64,000 bases of DNA from Septoria linicola (taxonomy: Eukaryota > Ascomycota > Dothideomycetes > Mycosphaerellales > Mycosphaerellaceae), in the NCBI GenBank assembly GCA_024114885.1, contig CP099421.1, forward strand, positions 2,542,001 through 2,606,000, in the 5' to 3' direction. How positions within the stretch are numbered: position 1 is the first letter of the stretch; each line of letters opens with the position of its first letter. The position numbers and the translations under genes were made by a program. Below the pieces are notes generated by a model. That model was not told the origin of the DNA and searched no databases. It was given only the letters and a program-made list of their open reading frames with translations. Positions 10,926 to 21,697 of the stretch are shown in pieces.

Positions 10926-11563
10926 GATGCCCAACTGTCTGCCGTGCACAGTTGAATAGTGATCGTTGTGCTCAGTTGGTGTCCCGGCCCGTAGTTTGGA
11001 GCTGTTATAAGTGATTCGAGCTACTGCCTTTCGCACGGGAGCCGCTGTCTCTTGCTCGTCTTCGATGATCGTCTCTGGCACGAGCTCCCACGAGCTGTCT
11101 GGTGGTTGGACACATGCGCCCAAGCTTCCTTCCGCGCCAAGACCGCCAGGTGAGTCGGGAGGTGAGCACTTACCGTCTTCATCGCCATGCTCGCCTTCCT
11201 CCTTATGCCATATCTCGCAGCCTTCCATTGTGACAGTCAATAGCCGAAATGAGTCGCGGTAACATTGTAGAAAACAACTCGAGAGCACTTCAGCACAGAG
11301 CAAAATTCAAACGTGCAGTGTTCTGATGTGAAGCACAAACGGGCACGCACTTTTGTGCATGACGTGAATGTCCTGACTTGACAATCGCACCTCCACGACT
11401 CGACTCGATATTCACTGCCATGTGCAGGAGCGACGCTGTGCATGCTGCTCTCGTTGTGCGGAGCGCTTGCTGCGCTCGCCAGTACAATATAAACAACCCA
11501 AGTTGACCAACATTGCTAATCCATCAGCACGCTTACATATCGTTTATACTGTAGCTTCTAGCT
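10926..11563. other. snx41 upstream region with long in-frame leader
   Basis: The snx41 reading frame stays open for over 120 codons above the chosen start, with a further ATG at 11228 and a GTAAGT donor at 11170 that could serve a leader intron. The stretch has no recognisable domain. It probably is 5' leader and promoter. Confidence 0.4.
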
Positions 11564-12203
11564 ATGGCAAACACCACCGCAGGTCAGACAGCTTCGAACA
11601 GCAAAAATGACAAGGGTAAACAAGCCATCGCACATGGCCCGAAGAACGATGACAAACGGCACGACTCGATGATTCCGCCCGAAGACAGAGCAATCGCTGT
11701 GGACAGCCCCGTGCCACAAGCCCGTGACCCGGGTTCAACGGAATTTGATCCCTTGTCGTCGTCCAACAAGTTTATCAATGGGACTGAACGGCGGCAGGCC
11801 AGTTGTATCAGAACACAACGCGCAGTCTACCAATACGGCAAGTAATCTGCAGCCAAGGTCCAGTCTTGAGGAGGTCGTGCCGACTTTGGACCTTTCGCCG
11901 ACCAGAACAAGTCCTTCGCAAAGTCCTGCACCGTCCATTGCTGGCAGCAGTCTCTCAGCATCGTCCATTGCCGGCCGCAGTCGCAGTGCATCGTCCTTTT
12001 TCAGCCGCAGTCGCAGTGCAGCATCCACTGCTAGTCGCAGCCGCAGTGCACCACCCACTGTTGGCCGCATTGACAGTGCACCGGTCGTCATAATACCACA
12101 GCGGAATGAACGCCAACGCGGCCGACGTAGTCGTCGTTCTCAGGAGCAGCGAGGGAGAGAGCTGGAGGCGGCTAAGAGCCTTGCGACATTGGGATCGTCC
12201 TGA
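11564..12203 (+). CDS. Repeat-rich Arg-Ser protein, frame-interrupted, hypothetical
   Basis: Two overlapping open frames appear to form one gene. The first starts with ATG at 11564 and runs to 11845; the second, one base out of phase, runs to 12203. The first is hydrophilic with Lys/Asp-rich sequence. The second contains five 10-residue repeats of the form (A/S)S.xxxRSRS and then a basic RQRGRRSRR stretch, so it looks disordered and possibly nuclear. I found no credible intron joining the frames, so a frameshift or unrecognised splice is likely. I do not recognise the protein. The alternative is that only the downstream frame is expressed, or that none is. Confidence 0.35.
11928..12077 (+). 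repeat. Five tandem 30-base imperfect repeats
   Basis: Units begin at 11928, 11958, 11988, 12018 and 12048, each starting GCA and mostly ending in a CGCAGTCGCAGT-like segment. Each codes for ten residues with an RSRS-like core; the first and last units have diverged most. Confidence 0.85.
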
Positions 12204-12439
12204 GCAGGTGTAGAACGGCTCGCTTTATCACACGTTAGACAAGGATAAGACAATCATTGCTACCAGCTTGTATCATGGTATTGATCTTGGCCACTGGTTA
12301 CCATCCAACGACACGTCATACATGCTTTTGTTCATTCAGCTGGGTATAACTACATACCAGTCAGAGCATCTCTATCAAGCGCCAGTCATGATGCAAATGT
12401 CTCCTGCGTTTCATAACATTCGTCCTGCTCACTCAACAT

Positions 12440-14195
12440 CTAATCCTCGTCCCAGTTTGCATTTGGCTGAGGCGGCTTCGGCCCACCAGCCTGTCTCGCC
12501 ACAATAATCTGATCAACACTCAACACCGTCCTCGCTGCTTCAGTAGCAAGCTTAATCGCCCAGCTCTTCGCCACCATCAAATCGAGAATTCCCTCATCCT
12601 CCGCGTCCAGCGTGCCGCTACCTGAAGCGCCACTAGTATCGAGATCCACACCTGCAGCGGGAACATCTTCCTCCTCGCTGTCTGATTTCGGCTTGCATGA
12701 CCCGTCACGTTGAGGTTGCTGTGCGTGTGCAGTGTACAATCGTGCCAGAACTTCAGTGGCGTCTAGACCAGCGGATTCTGCCAGTGTGCGAGGGATGACT
12801 TCGAATGCTTCGGCGTACTTTCGTATCGCGTATTGCGCTAGACCGGAAGTTTTATCTGCGAGCGCGGTGATGCGTTCGATCAGTTGCATTTCTGAAGCTC
12901 CAGCGCCGGGGATCAAGCGAGGGTCTCGCGTGATGGCTTTGACGACGTTGACGCCGTCGTCAACAGCACGCTCGACGTCGTCGAGGTGATTTTGTGTTGC
13001 GCCGCGGAGGACGAGGGTGGCGGTACGGGTTTGCTCGTTTTCTTGGCGGAAGACGGTGACGCGGTCGCCGCCGATTTCGAGGGTTTCGACGATGTCGATG
13101 GAGCCCATTTCGTCGGGCATGGGGGCACCGAGGCGGGCGAGGGGGGTTGCACCGAGGACGCGGCAGAGGCGGCGGAGCTCGAATTTGGAGAGGACTTTGA
13201 TGACGAGGATGCCGAAACGGTTGAGATAGTGCATGGCCAGCTCGCCGACTGTAGCGCCGGCAACTATGACGCGGAGGCCGGAGTCGTGGAGTTCTTTGAT
13301 GGCGTTTTCCATTTGTGATTCTTCGCCTTTTGTGAAGTTGAGGAGCTCCTTGCTGTTCTTGAGGAGTACCGTTCCCTTGGTTTCGGTCTGTGAGATGTCG
13401 ATGGGGCAGCTGAACACGCCAACCTTTGCCTTTTGTGCCTTCTTGACTGTTCCATCTGGCTCTCGTCCAAAGACCATACCCTTGACTACTCTGCTCTGCT
13501 CGAGACCGCCTCCCAAGATCTTCACGACTCGCACGTTGTCCACGTTGAAGTTGTATGGGTTCTTTGGCAGCACAGCAAGAACAGCCTCCGCAACCAGATC
13601 AGCCAGGAATTCCTCGTTCCCGCTCTGCTTAGCTGCGATCACAGTCTTCAGTGCCTTTGCCAGCTCTTCCTGACTTCTGATGTCCTCAACTTTGTCCACT
13701 TCCAGCTGCTCCAGAATTTCCTGCGCAGCTTTGCCCGCTCGCTCGTAACCCTGCACAATCTCGCTCGTCTTCAAGCCCATTCGAATCAGCTCTTCTGCTT
13801 TCTTCAACAGCTCGCCAGCAAGCACAATGACCATGTTCGTTGCATCGCCCATCTCGGCTTCTTGTTGCTGCGAGGCCATGACGAGGAGTTTGGCAGCGGG
13901 GTGCACGACTTCGAGTTCGCGGACGATGGTTGCAGCATCATTGGTGAGGATCATCTTTTGCAGGTGGTTGATGACAATCTTGTTGCGACCATAAGGCCCC
14001 AGTGACGTCTGCACTGTCGAGGCGATTTGTCGGCAGGCGTCGATGTTGCGGATCACAGCGCCATCTTCGGCATCGTAGCTGGAGGAAAGTGTCAGTGTTT
14101 GGCGGGCAATAGTGACATGTTAAAGTGATGGCGAACTTTTGGTAGCCAGGCTTGAACAGCCCAGCGTTGGGAGCACCAGGAATAGAGAGCGACAT
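12440..14195 (-). CDS. cct8: Chaperonin CCT/TRiC subunit theta
   Basis: Two exons: 14137-14195 and 12440-14078 (565 residues). The first exon encodes MSLSIPGAPNAGLFKPGYQ; the second opens with YDAEDGAVIRNIDACR, the usual theta start. The donor GTTCGC is weak but the frame and protein continuity are exact. Group II chaperonin signatures are present: TSLGPYGRNK near residue 45, NDAATIVREL, and the nucleotide motif as GDATN instead of GDGTN, with the apical and lower equatorial regions complete. An acidic insert (SDSEEEDVPAAG) sits near the C-terminus, which ends in NANWDED. CCT8 is one of eight subunits of the cytosolic ring that folds actin and tubulin. Length matches yeast Cct8 (568). Confidence 0.95.
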
Positions 14196-14594
14196 TTTGG
14201 GTGAAGTTGTATATGTCGGCGAGGTGGTCGAGAGATGAGGTGCTGTTCGCGGCCTTGGAGATGCCCAAATTTTGGGAGCTCGAAACGCGCCTTCCGTGAC
14301 AAAATTGCAGCCTTATAACGCATGGATGCCTGAATATTGACCGCCGCACATGCAGACATGATCGAGCAGTGGAACAGCGACAGCCAAATCTGCTCAATCG
14401 TAGCACTTCTCTATGCTATTTCATGGATATTTAATACATCTCAACAAAAACCATCGCTATGCTGCGCTACAAATGCTGCCAAAGTTGCCCGCGCTCTGAA
14501 CGCCAAGTCCGTACACCCAACCATCATCTCTATGCAAAGCTAATGCTACACTGCGCATCGTATCCTTCGTCCAGCGCACATTCTAGTGTGCGCA
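14196..14594. other. Intergenic between cct8 and the helical-repeat gene
   Basis: This holds the cct8 promoter and the 3' flank of the next minus-strand gene. Only short frames are present and no element can be named. Confidence 0.5.
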
Positions 14595-17500
14595 TCACTC
14601 TAGTCTCAAAGACCTAAACGCGATCGTGTCCTTCGCAACGACTCGGTCTGCGCCACGCCGCGTTCTCGTCCTGTCGGGCGATTGCTTACGAACCGAAGAG
14701 CGCCATCGTGGGGGCTGCTCTGGCGCCGGGTGGTCGTCTTCAGTGTCAAGCGGATCGTACAGCGAAGGCGACAAAGTGACAGATCTGCTGAGATCGGTTT
14801 TCTCCCCAGCTTGCAACTTCTGCAAGGGGCGAAGCCAAGGTTTGTCCTGGTGCGTCCTTTTAGATGATCGCTCCAGATCCAGGTGCGGATGTTGTCGCGT
14901 TGACCGGCTAACAGTGCCTACTGCACGGCCGGATACTGTTTTGCCAGCCTTCGGCGCAAGATTATATCGAAACGACAGCAATCGCCCATTCGTGGCCACA
15001 CGTCGTTCTTTGCGAGAAGCTCGATACTGCCTCATCCGAAATTGATGATATGCTGCGCTACGTGTCCACGGTAGACTTGCGGCTCTGCCCAATCCCTCGG
15101 TCTTCATTCGAGCCGCTTGCACGAGCTGCGCAGTCCGACGCCGGAACAAGTAGCTTTGCGGAGAGTATCGAATTGCGAGCCCGTCGAGCCTATTGGTATG
15201 TGTCTTAGTCTTCGTGGTAACCTTGCCATACCTGTCGACATCCATAGATCGTCCAAAGTGTCCCTGCTCTAGGAGAAGCTCCATCTCCGCGTCAGTCGAG
15301 GCCTGTTGCATGCGCACTGACAGACCTATGGCACGAACAAGCTTGTTTCCCAGCCGCACTGCCTGTTGTCTTTGCACTATGCGCCGTTCTGCACAAATGG
15401 CCCGCATTCTTCGCAATTTTCGTAGCGTCTCCGGGTTCACAGTGTTTCTCCGATTTGCGAATCGACGAGAGTGTCGCTCGAACGCCTTCGGACTTGTGCG
15501 TAGACGATGGAGAAATCTACGATTAATTCGAATACCGTCGCTGAGGACCTTTTTCACCACCCACTGTATACCACGCAGGCTTCTTCTCGCCATGTAGCCC
15601 TTGAGGTACACGGACATGGCCACGATGTTTGCAGGATTTTTCTTTGCCCATTCAGCTCTGTAGACGAAGTTCAGAAGGCTGAGACCATGTTCCGGGCATC
15701 GATTGTCAATGAGGATATTGGCCGCAGATACACCAACGTGATGTGAGACGGGAAAACCAGCCTCGAAGTTGGCGCGATAATATGCAACGACTCGAGTACG
15801 CAATGCATTGGCGTTCTTCTTGTCCCTGGGGTTGAGCATACGCATATCTCGAATGAGCACTGGTCCCTTTGCACAGGCCACATTGAAGCCAGCATTGCGG
15901 GCGGCATCTATGATTCCGGAAGCTTCGCGCAGATCGCCACCATCAAGTCGAATCTGTGCTTGCACAGCTACTGCCAACGCAAGAGGCGCAGCTGGTAGCC
16001 CAGTGGGGCTGAGTGAGTTCTCGTATAGCTCGAGAACCTTGCTGTACTGCTTAATGGACAGGTGCCAGATCATGTCGGCCACCTGTTGGCGCGAAGAGTA
16101 CGTGCTGTTGAAACCAGAATACCAGACTTTTTGCTGCTCTGCGAATGCATCGACTAGCATGGAATTGTCGTTGTCTTCATCAGACTGCAGCCCACTCTTA
16201 TCCTCATGATGGAGATAGCTACCAAGCTCGATTGGGTCTGTTGGCAGGATCTCATGCTGAATGTCGGTGTTGGGATGATATGAAGACCGTAGGTCGGCAA
16301 GGCCCACCGCACTGTCCGCTCTGTCCTGGTCCTCTGCGTAGAAAGCTTCGACAGTCCTGTTATAAGCCTCATCTGTAGAAAGACTGGCTTCACCGTGCAT
16401 GCTTCTTTCTTCCGCGCCTGCCAACGGCTGCTGTGACTGGTCTGCAGCGTGCAACGGCGATTCACTCTGGCCTACAGAAGTGGTGGCGCTGAAATGGGAT
16501 AGCGAATCCCACCGATGTAGTGGCGATGCGGTACCTGCACCGGACTTGGCCTGAAGCCTAGGAGGATCGCGAGGCTCTTCAGCAGTATGACGCTCTAGCG
16601 TGTTCGTCCTCGAGGAAAGATTGTCGGTCGCCAGCCGAGTCCTGAAAGATCTAGTGCTTGATGGCTTAGGAACAGAATCTTCGTGGTTCAATAGATTGTG
16701 CAGATTGTCTGCTCCCGCCGCCTGCATCTCGTCGGCACGCCTCGTGTCTGACTCTCGTAGATCATAACCGATTGCTTGCTTGATCAAACTCTTCCATTCG
16801 AAGCCTCGAAGCTGTGGCGTAAAACTTAAGAGTTTGCGACACAGGTGCATGAGTATCACATGAGGCACACGGTGCGCGAGATAGTAGCGACGCATCATGC
16901 CGACTGCGACGGCAGGGTCGAGCTGAAATTCTACGCCGTGCTTTTTCACAAACTGAATCCACGCCGGTATGAGTGTGGGTCGACCCACCGAGGATTCAGA
17001 AACGAGATGCCTCAACATTATCTTGGCTGTTGCCGCATTAATTCTGTAGTTCACGGAATCAGCCAGGCTAGTGATGAACTCCCAGGTCTCCAACGCGTTG
17101 TGCTGTTGAGTGTGCAACCAAGTTACAGTGTTCAGTCGCCGCGTAGCCACATCATCATTGCCAATTGAGAGCTGCGACTTGTGCGCCGTATCAATGAGAG
17201 TTCCAACTGTTGCCCAGTCTTGTTTGTGAGCCAGGATGAGAGCAGCCAAGGAGAAAGCGTCGATCGACTGCAGACCGGTGCTCGGCCCAGGCACGAAGAT
17301 TCGAATGGCGCGATCAGGCTGCTGTGCCAGATTGCAGACCTCGACCAGTGCCATTTCGGTTGGGCCGAGGTGGTCATGCCCATTGGCCGTGATGGAAGAT
17401 TGACTCTGTGAAGTCTTCAGGACATCGTATTTCGCGAAAACGGCCGAAAGATTACGCGTTTCATCCCAGACACGTCTCAACACGTTGACTGCTCGGGCTT

Positions 17501-19238
17501 CGTCGACCTTGGCAAGCAGATGCGGAGGCATCTCATGCTGCAAGTCCTTTAGCAAATCCGGGCTGAAGTCGTGCCTTTCGAAGGAAGCGATAGCCAACGA
17601 CGTTTTGGTGTGAGCGTTGATCTGTTTCAGCACGCTTGCGTACCAGAGCTTGCCCTTGGCTCGTGCTCTGTCCATTGTTCGACAAATAGGAAATAGCTGG
17701 ATGATGCTTTGGCGACCATTGACCATCTTCGATATGCCTTCCAACTGCTTGGCCAGACTTAGGAAGTGGGCTTGCGGGTCAACAAGCTCCACAGCGCGCA
17801 CCCGACTGTTCAGTATCCATAGCGACATCGCGGGTCCTAGAAGACGCCCCTTGAGGGCTGATTTGATGCCATGATCAAGCAGGCTCAAGAAGTCGGGATT
17901 GGAAAGTAGGCCGTGACCTTTCCAATGCGAGCAGACCGCAACGAGGAGATTCTTCGCATGATCGATGGAGCCCTTGGCTTGCAAGACATCGTAGTGCTGC
18001 TTCAAAGCTGACATGACGAATTTCTCCTGCCTCTTCCCCAGCGAAAGTAAGGGCCGCAAGATGCTATAATTGCGGTCGAAGACGGCTGGTTTCACAAGGT
18101 CCACCACGACTGCTAGCCGCGCGCGGACCTGAAAATCTTCTTCCTGACGCAGGAACTCGGGCATTTCGAAGAGGCTGGTATAGAAGCTCTGAACCTGCGC
18201 TATGTCGATATCGGACCGGGAGACCAGGTTATAACACGACTCGCAGAGAGTGAGGATCAAGTCCGGTGATAGCGCATCGTGTGCTGTCAACCACGATACA
18301 ATCGAGCGAGACTCAGCCAGTAGACCCTTGCTCATAGAAAGTCGTAATAGGCACGCTGCCACTGCTGCGCAGTAGCTATACACAACTGCGTCGATGTGTG
18401 GCGTAAACTCCATCAATAGGGCGACGTCGCGACGGACGGCCTCGCGTCTTATTCCCAGCGCTGCTGTGGACGACGATGAATCCTCGGTTGACGTTCGCCG
18501 CATAGCAGCCACAGTTGCGAATCTTGGAAGGTCGGACTCGGCTTGCGAACGACATTGCCCGTCCGCGCCAATTGTCGAATGCTGGTCGTCTTGTGCAACG
18601 TCTCGACGTGCCACCCTCCAGCGGACGTCTGGAGGTACAGATGAAGCTGAGGAATTCCCAACTGCAACGCGCTTCAAACCCTGCAGGTCTGCAGCCAGCT
18701 TCCGATCAGAAATGACATCCGGCATTCCTGATCGCGAATGCAGCGCAGGATCCCAGACTTTTCTTGAAGGAACTCGTGTGATGAGATTGACATCATGCCT
18801 TGCATGATCATCTGAATGTCGCGCAACGAGCCTCCGCCGCTTCCCGTTCTTACTCGTTAAAGAAGCCCGCTGCTGCAACTGCAAGTACCCGTTGTCCACA
18901 ACGGAGGGCAGATCAGGTCCACGAGCGGCTCGTTCATCTAGTCCCAATCCAGCAGGAGGATATAATCCAGTATTGCGTTGACTCTGGGCCTGAGCAGTGT
19001 TCACATACTGCTCTTCTTCCTCATTAAATCGCTTCCTGGCCTTGTTGTGTGCATATCGCGGACTCTGTCTGATGCGCTTTGCATTATCGGCAATCTTCTG
19101 CACCAGGAGCGTCCGTCTGCGACGCTCTTCGGCGCATAGTGTCGCAACGCCAACAGCAGTGCCGGAGGAGATGTAGGCGAGTTGGTAGAGAAGTTTTAGG
19201 GCAGCCTTCGAAGGCACGGGTCGAGAGTTGCTGAACAT
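14595..19238 (-). CDS. Large helical-repeat protein, PPR/TPR-like, unknown function
   Basis: One uninterrupted exon encodes 1547 residues from the ATG at 19238; the frame opens slightly earlier with GTG only. Residues 1-40 hold a hydrophobic stretch (LLYQLAYISSGTAVGVATL) followed by EERRRRTLLVQKIADNAKR, compatible with mitochondrial import or membrane contact. The middle (about 280-900) reads as repeated helix pairs in the manner of pentatricopeptide or TPR proteins. A Ser/Asp-rich disordered section follows, then another helical section near 1080-1250, and the last 300 residues are strongly basic. Fungal mitochondrial RNA factors of the Cya5/Pet309 type have this build, but no motif proves it. 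I do not recognise the gene. Confidence 0.7.
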   Translation of the reverse strand: MFSNSRPVPSKAALKLLYQLAYISSGTAVGVATLCAEERRRRTLLVQKIADNAKRIRQSPRYAHNKARKRFNEEEEQYVNTAQAQSQRNTGLYPPAGLGLDERAARGPDLPSVVDNGYLQLQQRASLTSKNGKRRRLVARHSDDHARHDVNLITRVPSRKVWDPALHSRSGMPDVISDRKLAADLQGLKRVAVGNSSASSVPPDVRWRVARRDVAQDDQHSTIGADGQCRSQAESDLPRFATVAAMRRTSTEDSSSSTAALGIRREAVRRDVALLMEFTPHIDAVVYSYCAAVAACLLRLSMSKGLLAESRSIVSWLTAHDALSPDLILTLCESCYNLVSRSDIDIAQVQSFYTSLFEMPEFLRQEEDFQVRARLAVVVDLVKPAVFDRNYSILRPLLSLGKRQEKFVMSALKQHYDVLQAKGSIDHAKNLLVAVCSHWKGHGLLSNPDFLSLLDHGIKSALKGRLLGPAMSLWILNSRVRAVELVDPQAHFLSLAKQLEGISKMVNGRQSIIQLFPICRTMDRARAKGKLWYASVLKQINAHTKTSLAIASFERHDFSPDLLKDLQHEMPPHLLAKVDEARAVNVLRRVWDETRNLSAVFAKYDVLKTSQSQSSITANGHDHLGPTEMALVEVCNLAQQPDRAIRIFVPGPSTGLQSIDAFSLAALILAHKQDWATVGTLIDTAHKSQLSIGNDDVATRRLNTVTWLHTQQHNALETWEFITSLADSVNYRINAATAKIMLRHLVSESSVGRPTLIPAWIQFVKKHGVEFQLDPAVAVGMMRRYYLAHRVPHVILMHLCRKLLSFTPQLRGFEWKSLIKQAIGYDLRESDTRRADEMQAAGADNLHNLLNHEDSVPKPSSTRSFRTRLATDNLSSRTNTLERHTAEEPRDPPRLQAKSGAGTASPLHRWDSLSHFSATTSVGQSESPLHAADQSQQPLAGAEERSMHGEASLSTDEAYNRTVEAFYAEDQDRADSAVGLADLRSSYHPNTDIQHEILPTDPIELGSYLHHEDKSGLQSDEDNDNSMLVDAFAEQQKVWYSGFNSTYSSRQQVADMIWHLSIKQYSKVLELYENSLSPTGLPAAPLALAVAVQAQIRLDGGDLREASGIIDAARNAGFNVACAKGPVLIRDMRMLNPRDKKNANALRTRVVAYYRANFEAGFPVSHHVGVSAANILIDNRCPEHGLSLLNFVYRAEWAKKNPANIVAMSVYLKGYMARRSLRGIQWVVKKVLSDGIRINRRFLHRLRTSPKAFERHSRRFANRRNTVNPETLRKLRRMRAICAERRIVQRQQAVRLGNKLVRAIGLSVRMQQASTDAEMELLLEQGHFGRSMDVDRYGKVTTKTKTHTNRLDGLAIRYSPQSYLFRRRTAQLVQAARMKTEGLGRAASLPWTRSAAYHQFRMRQYRASRKERRVATNGRLLSFRYNLAPKAGKTVSGRAVGTVSRSTRQHPHLDLERSSKRTHQDKPWLRPLQKLQAGEKTDLSRSVTLSPSLYDPLDTEDDHPAPEQPPRWRSSVRKQSPDRTRTRRGADRVVAKDTIAFRSLRLE

Positions 19239-19699
19239 TGCAGCGCCATTGTGGGCCACTGGTCAGCGCTGATGCATAGATGGGTGGAGAGGGGTGGTGG
19301 CGGTGGTCGAATAAGTGCTTGGTCGCGTGCAGTAGCAAAGGACGTGTAGGGCAAAAGTTACAGCAACGAAGTGGTTACGCAGACCATCTGTCGCTTCTGC
19401 CGAGATAGAACCGAGTTTTGTCCGCGCGGGAGTCTCTCCTGCTCGTTCGACTTCGACCTCCCATGTTTGCACAATAAACCTCGTTCCTGGACACAGCGCG
19501 CAAACGAGGGTGACGAATCTGCACACATCTTGTCAATCCGAGGACCTGCGTGGTACGCTGAGCCACATGTGAAGTGAGGTTAAAAATGCCATTTGTGCAA
19601 GAGAGCGGCATCAACGTGCCAGAGACACAGTCCGTGGCTACGCTCTGACACCAGTCAAGACTACGTTCGCTCATATGCAGACACGCGCGTCCTCCTAGC
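19239..19699. other. Intergenic, no gene seen
   Basis: Upstream of the large helical-repeat gene and downstream of the tail-anchored protein gene. No recognisable feature. Confidence 0.5.
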
Positions 19700-20446
19700 T
19701 CACAGGCCTAAGACCTCCCGCCTCCTTTTCCGGATGTAGGACATTTCGGGCCAATTGATCCAGCAGAAGAACGCGTACAGCAGCACTACCACAATGAGAA
19801 CGCCGAGAGCCTTCATGAAGACCCATTCTGCTCTGCCTTGCGACGCTTCTTTTCTGGTGATCGCCTTTCCCTTGTCCGCCTCGGCTCCAGGCTCAGTCGC
19901 TTCGTCACCGCCATCCACTTCTACCATGCTCACAGCTTGTGTCCTTGCTGCACGGTTATTGGCGATGGCGTTCCGAATAGCTTGTCTCTCAACGAGACTG
20001 GCGGTAGCCCTGCGCGTTATTGCCTGTTGACGGGCTTGAGCGGCGTGGGCAGCACGAGAAAGAGCTGCTTCATGCTCGTACTCATTCGCAATCTCGCAGG
20101 GACTCATCTCAGGAGCATCGAACATTTCAACGTCGCTTGAGCTATCGTCGCGAAGGTTGTCCAATTTTCTGGCAGGCAAATGGTGAATTGCTGCTCCACC
20201 TGGGCATGGTGTCGACCTTGCTGAGCTTCGCTCGCTGTCAGGCGTGTCCTTAATCGCGGGCGTTGTTCCATCATGCAAGCTTGCTAGCGTTGCTCCCTCA
20301 CCAGATCCCAGCTCAGATTCGTTTCTCCGCAGATCATGCTCGTCTGTTGTGTTGCTCGACTCGATGCTGCTATCATGCCGCAGAGACCAGGTCCGATGTA
20401 GTCTTCCTGGACGATGCGAGCACCGCTGGCCGGCACATGTCGGCAT
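19700..20446 (-). CDS. Hypothetical tail-anchored membrane protein
   Basis: A 248-residue frame starts with ATG at 20446. Residues 1-110 are polar and Ser/Asp/Glu-rich. A helical Ala/Arg-rich section with possible coiled-coil character follows (about 115-170). A single hydrophobic segment, roughly residues 213-231 (ALGVLIVVVLLYAFFCWI), lies just before a basic tail, KRRREVLGL. That places the N-terminus in the cytosol and the protein in the endoplasmic reticulum or another internal membrane if it is real. No family is recognised. Additional upstream exons are possible because the first residues look unremarkable. Confidence 0.6.
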   Translation of the reverse strand: MPTCAGQRCSHRPGRLHRTWSLRHDSSIESSNTTDEHDLRRNESELGSGEGATLASLHDGTTPAIKDTPDSERSSARSTPCPGGAAIHHLPARKLDNLRDDSSSDVEMFDAPEMSPCEIANEYEHEAALSRAAHAAQARQQAITRRATASLVERQAIRNAIANNRAARTQAVSMVEVDGGDEATEPGAEADKGKAITRKEASQGRAEWVFMKALGVLIVVVLLYAFFCWINWPEMSYIRKRRREVLGL

Positions 20447-21088
20447 TACGCGACCGAGTACGAACGTCGATGATCTGCTGGCGTACTATCAATTTCGCTA
20501 GCTGTTGCTGACAATAGGTTCGTCAGAGGTATGAAGTGCTCAACAGCTTACGATATGTGCTGACTCGGAACCTGGTCTTTGTTTGCCGTCCAAGATGCCT
20601 GGGAATATACAAGCGGGAAGCATGTCTCTGAACTGTAGAAGCTACTTGTGCTGCAAGACATTCACTGTTGCTATCTGCAGGTGACATGTGACTAGTCCCT
20701 TGCTGATGTTGACACTTCCAGCGTCTTCACTCGATCTGTACACTTATCAACAGGCAGACAGTCGTAGCCATTGCCCTACACGAACGGCACACTAGACACA
20801 CTCTCTCCATCCTGGGGCATGTCGACCATCACCCTGCGTGTCATCACGGCTGAACGCCCCGAACCACGTGTGATTGATACTGCTGCTCGGCTCCAGTGGC
20901 TAGGCTGCGGTTCGAGAATACACTACTTGTGAACCAGTGCTACTACAGTCTTCTCAGAAGACGTGGAGCTTCTCGATACAAATAGAGCGAAGACAAACTC
21001 CTCTGCTGTATACAAAAGTCGGACCGCAGGCTAGCGAGCACAAGCGTCCTGTCGCTCCACCAGCAAGTTGCGTCGGCCACAGACTAGC
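20447..21088. other. Intergenic, divergent promoter region
   Basis: The interval separates a minus-strand gene from the plus-strand J-like gene. A TATACAAAAG-like element at about 21008 may act in the promoter of the latter. Nothing else is seen. Confidence 0.45.
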
Positions 21089-21487
21089 ATGAGTACACTC
21101 ACGAATCCATACGACATCCTCGGTTTGTGGCACAGCGCAAGCGAGAAAGAAGTGGAGTGTGCCTACGAGACAATCATATCCATGATCGACGAGAAGAACG
21201 ACAAGACTCCAGACGAGTATCGCCGTCGAGCCACCAATGCCAGGGACATTCTTGTCACCGCATGGATGTGCAAGACCCTAGATCTTTGCATTGCCCGGAA
21301 GGAAAGCAACTTCAAGAAAGACGAACAGTTGGCGTTATTAGGATTGAAGGAGGGTCCTTCGAAGGATCAGATTCTGGCTGCTTGGGAGAGATTCCGACAG
21401 TATTGGGATGAGTACGAGAATGCGGCTCTGGTTGTTTTCGAGACTGTTCGTGGTATCAAGGACCAGTTGCTGCGCGAGTTGAAGTAG
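21089..21487 (+). CDS. Small protein with two degenerate J-like modules
   Basis: The ATG at 21089 gives 132 residues. The first module (about 4-60) reads NPYDILGLWHSASEKEVECAYE, which is the helix I-II pattern of DnaJ domains, but the loop has no HPD triplet. A second, weaker module starts near residue 85 (ALLGLKEGPSKDQILAAWERF). Without HPD, stimulation of Hsp70 ATPase would not be expected. The next gene downstream (21698 on) has the same two-module plan, so the pair is a tandem duplication. No signal peptide or membrane segment is present. Function is unknown. Confidence 0.55.
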   Translation: MSTLTNPYDILGLWHSASEKEVECAYETIISMIDEKNDKTPDEYRRRATNARDILVTAWMCKTLDLCIARKESNFKKDEQLALLGLKEGPSKDQILAAWERFRQYWDEYENAALVVFETVRGIKDQLLRELK

Positions 21488-21697
21488 TGCATCTGTGCGC
21501 GCTGATAAGGATTGCACCTTTCAGTGATGGAAATCGGCCTGATGAGCATGTGCCAGCAGAATGAGGTTTCCTGCAGGTAAGAGGGACGACTTGTCGCTAC
21601 AAGAGCGATCGCCTCTTCTCGAAACACTCTTGTCACTGCTTCTCCATTCTAGACTACATTTCTGCTACAATGGAGTTTAGCAAACTATTCCATCGCA

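Noticed and set aside
12986..13318. Plus-strand acidic frame (110 codons)
   Set aside because: Antisense to cct8.
20905..20930. Sequence resembling a tRNA B box (GGTTCGAGAAT)
   Set aside because: No A box or cloverleaf arms can be drawn around it.
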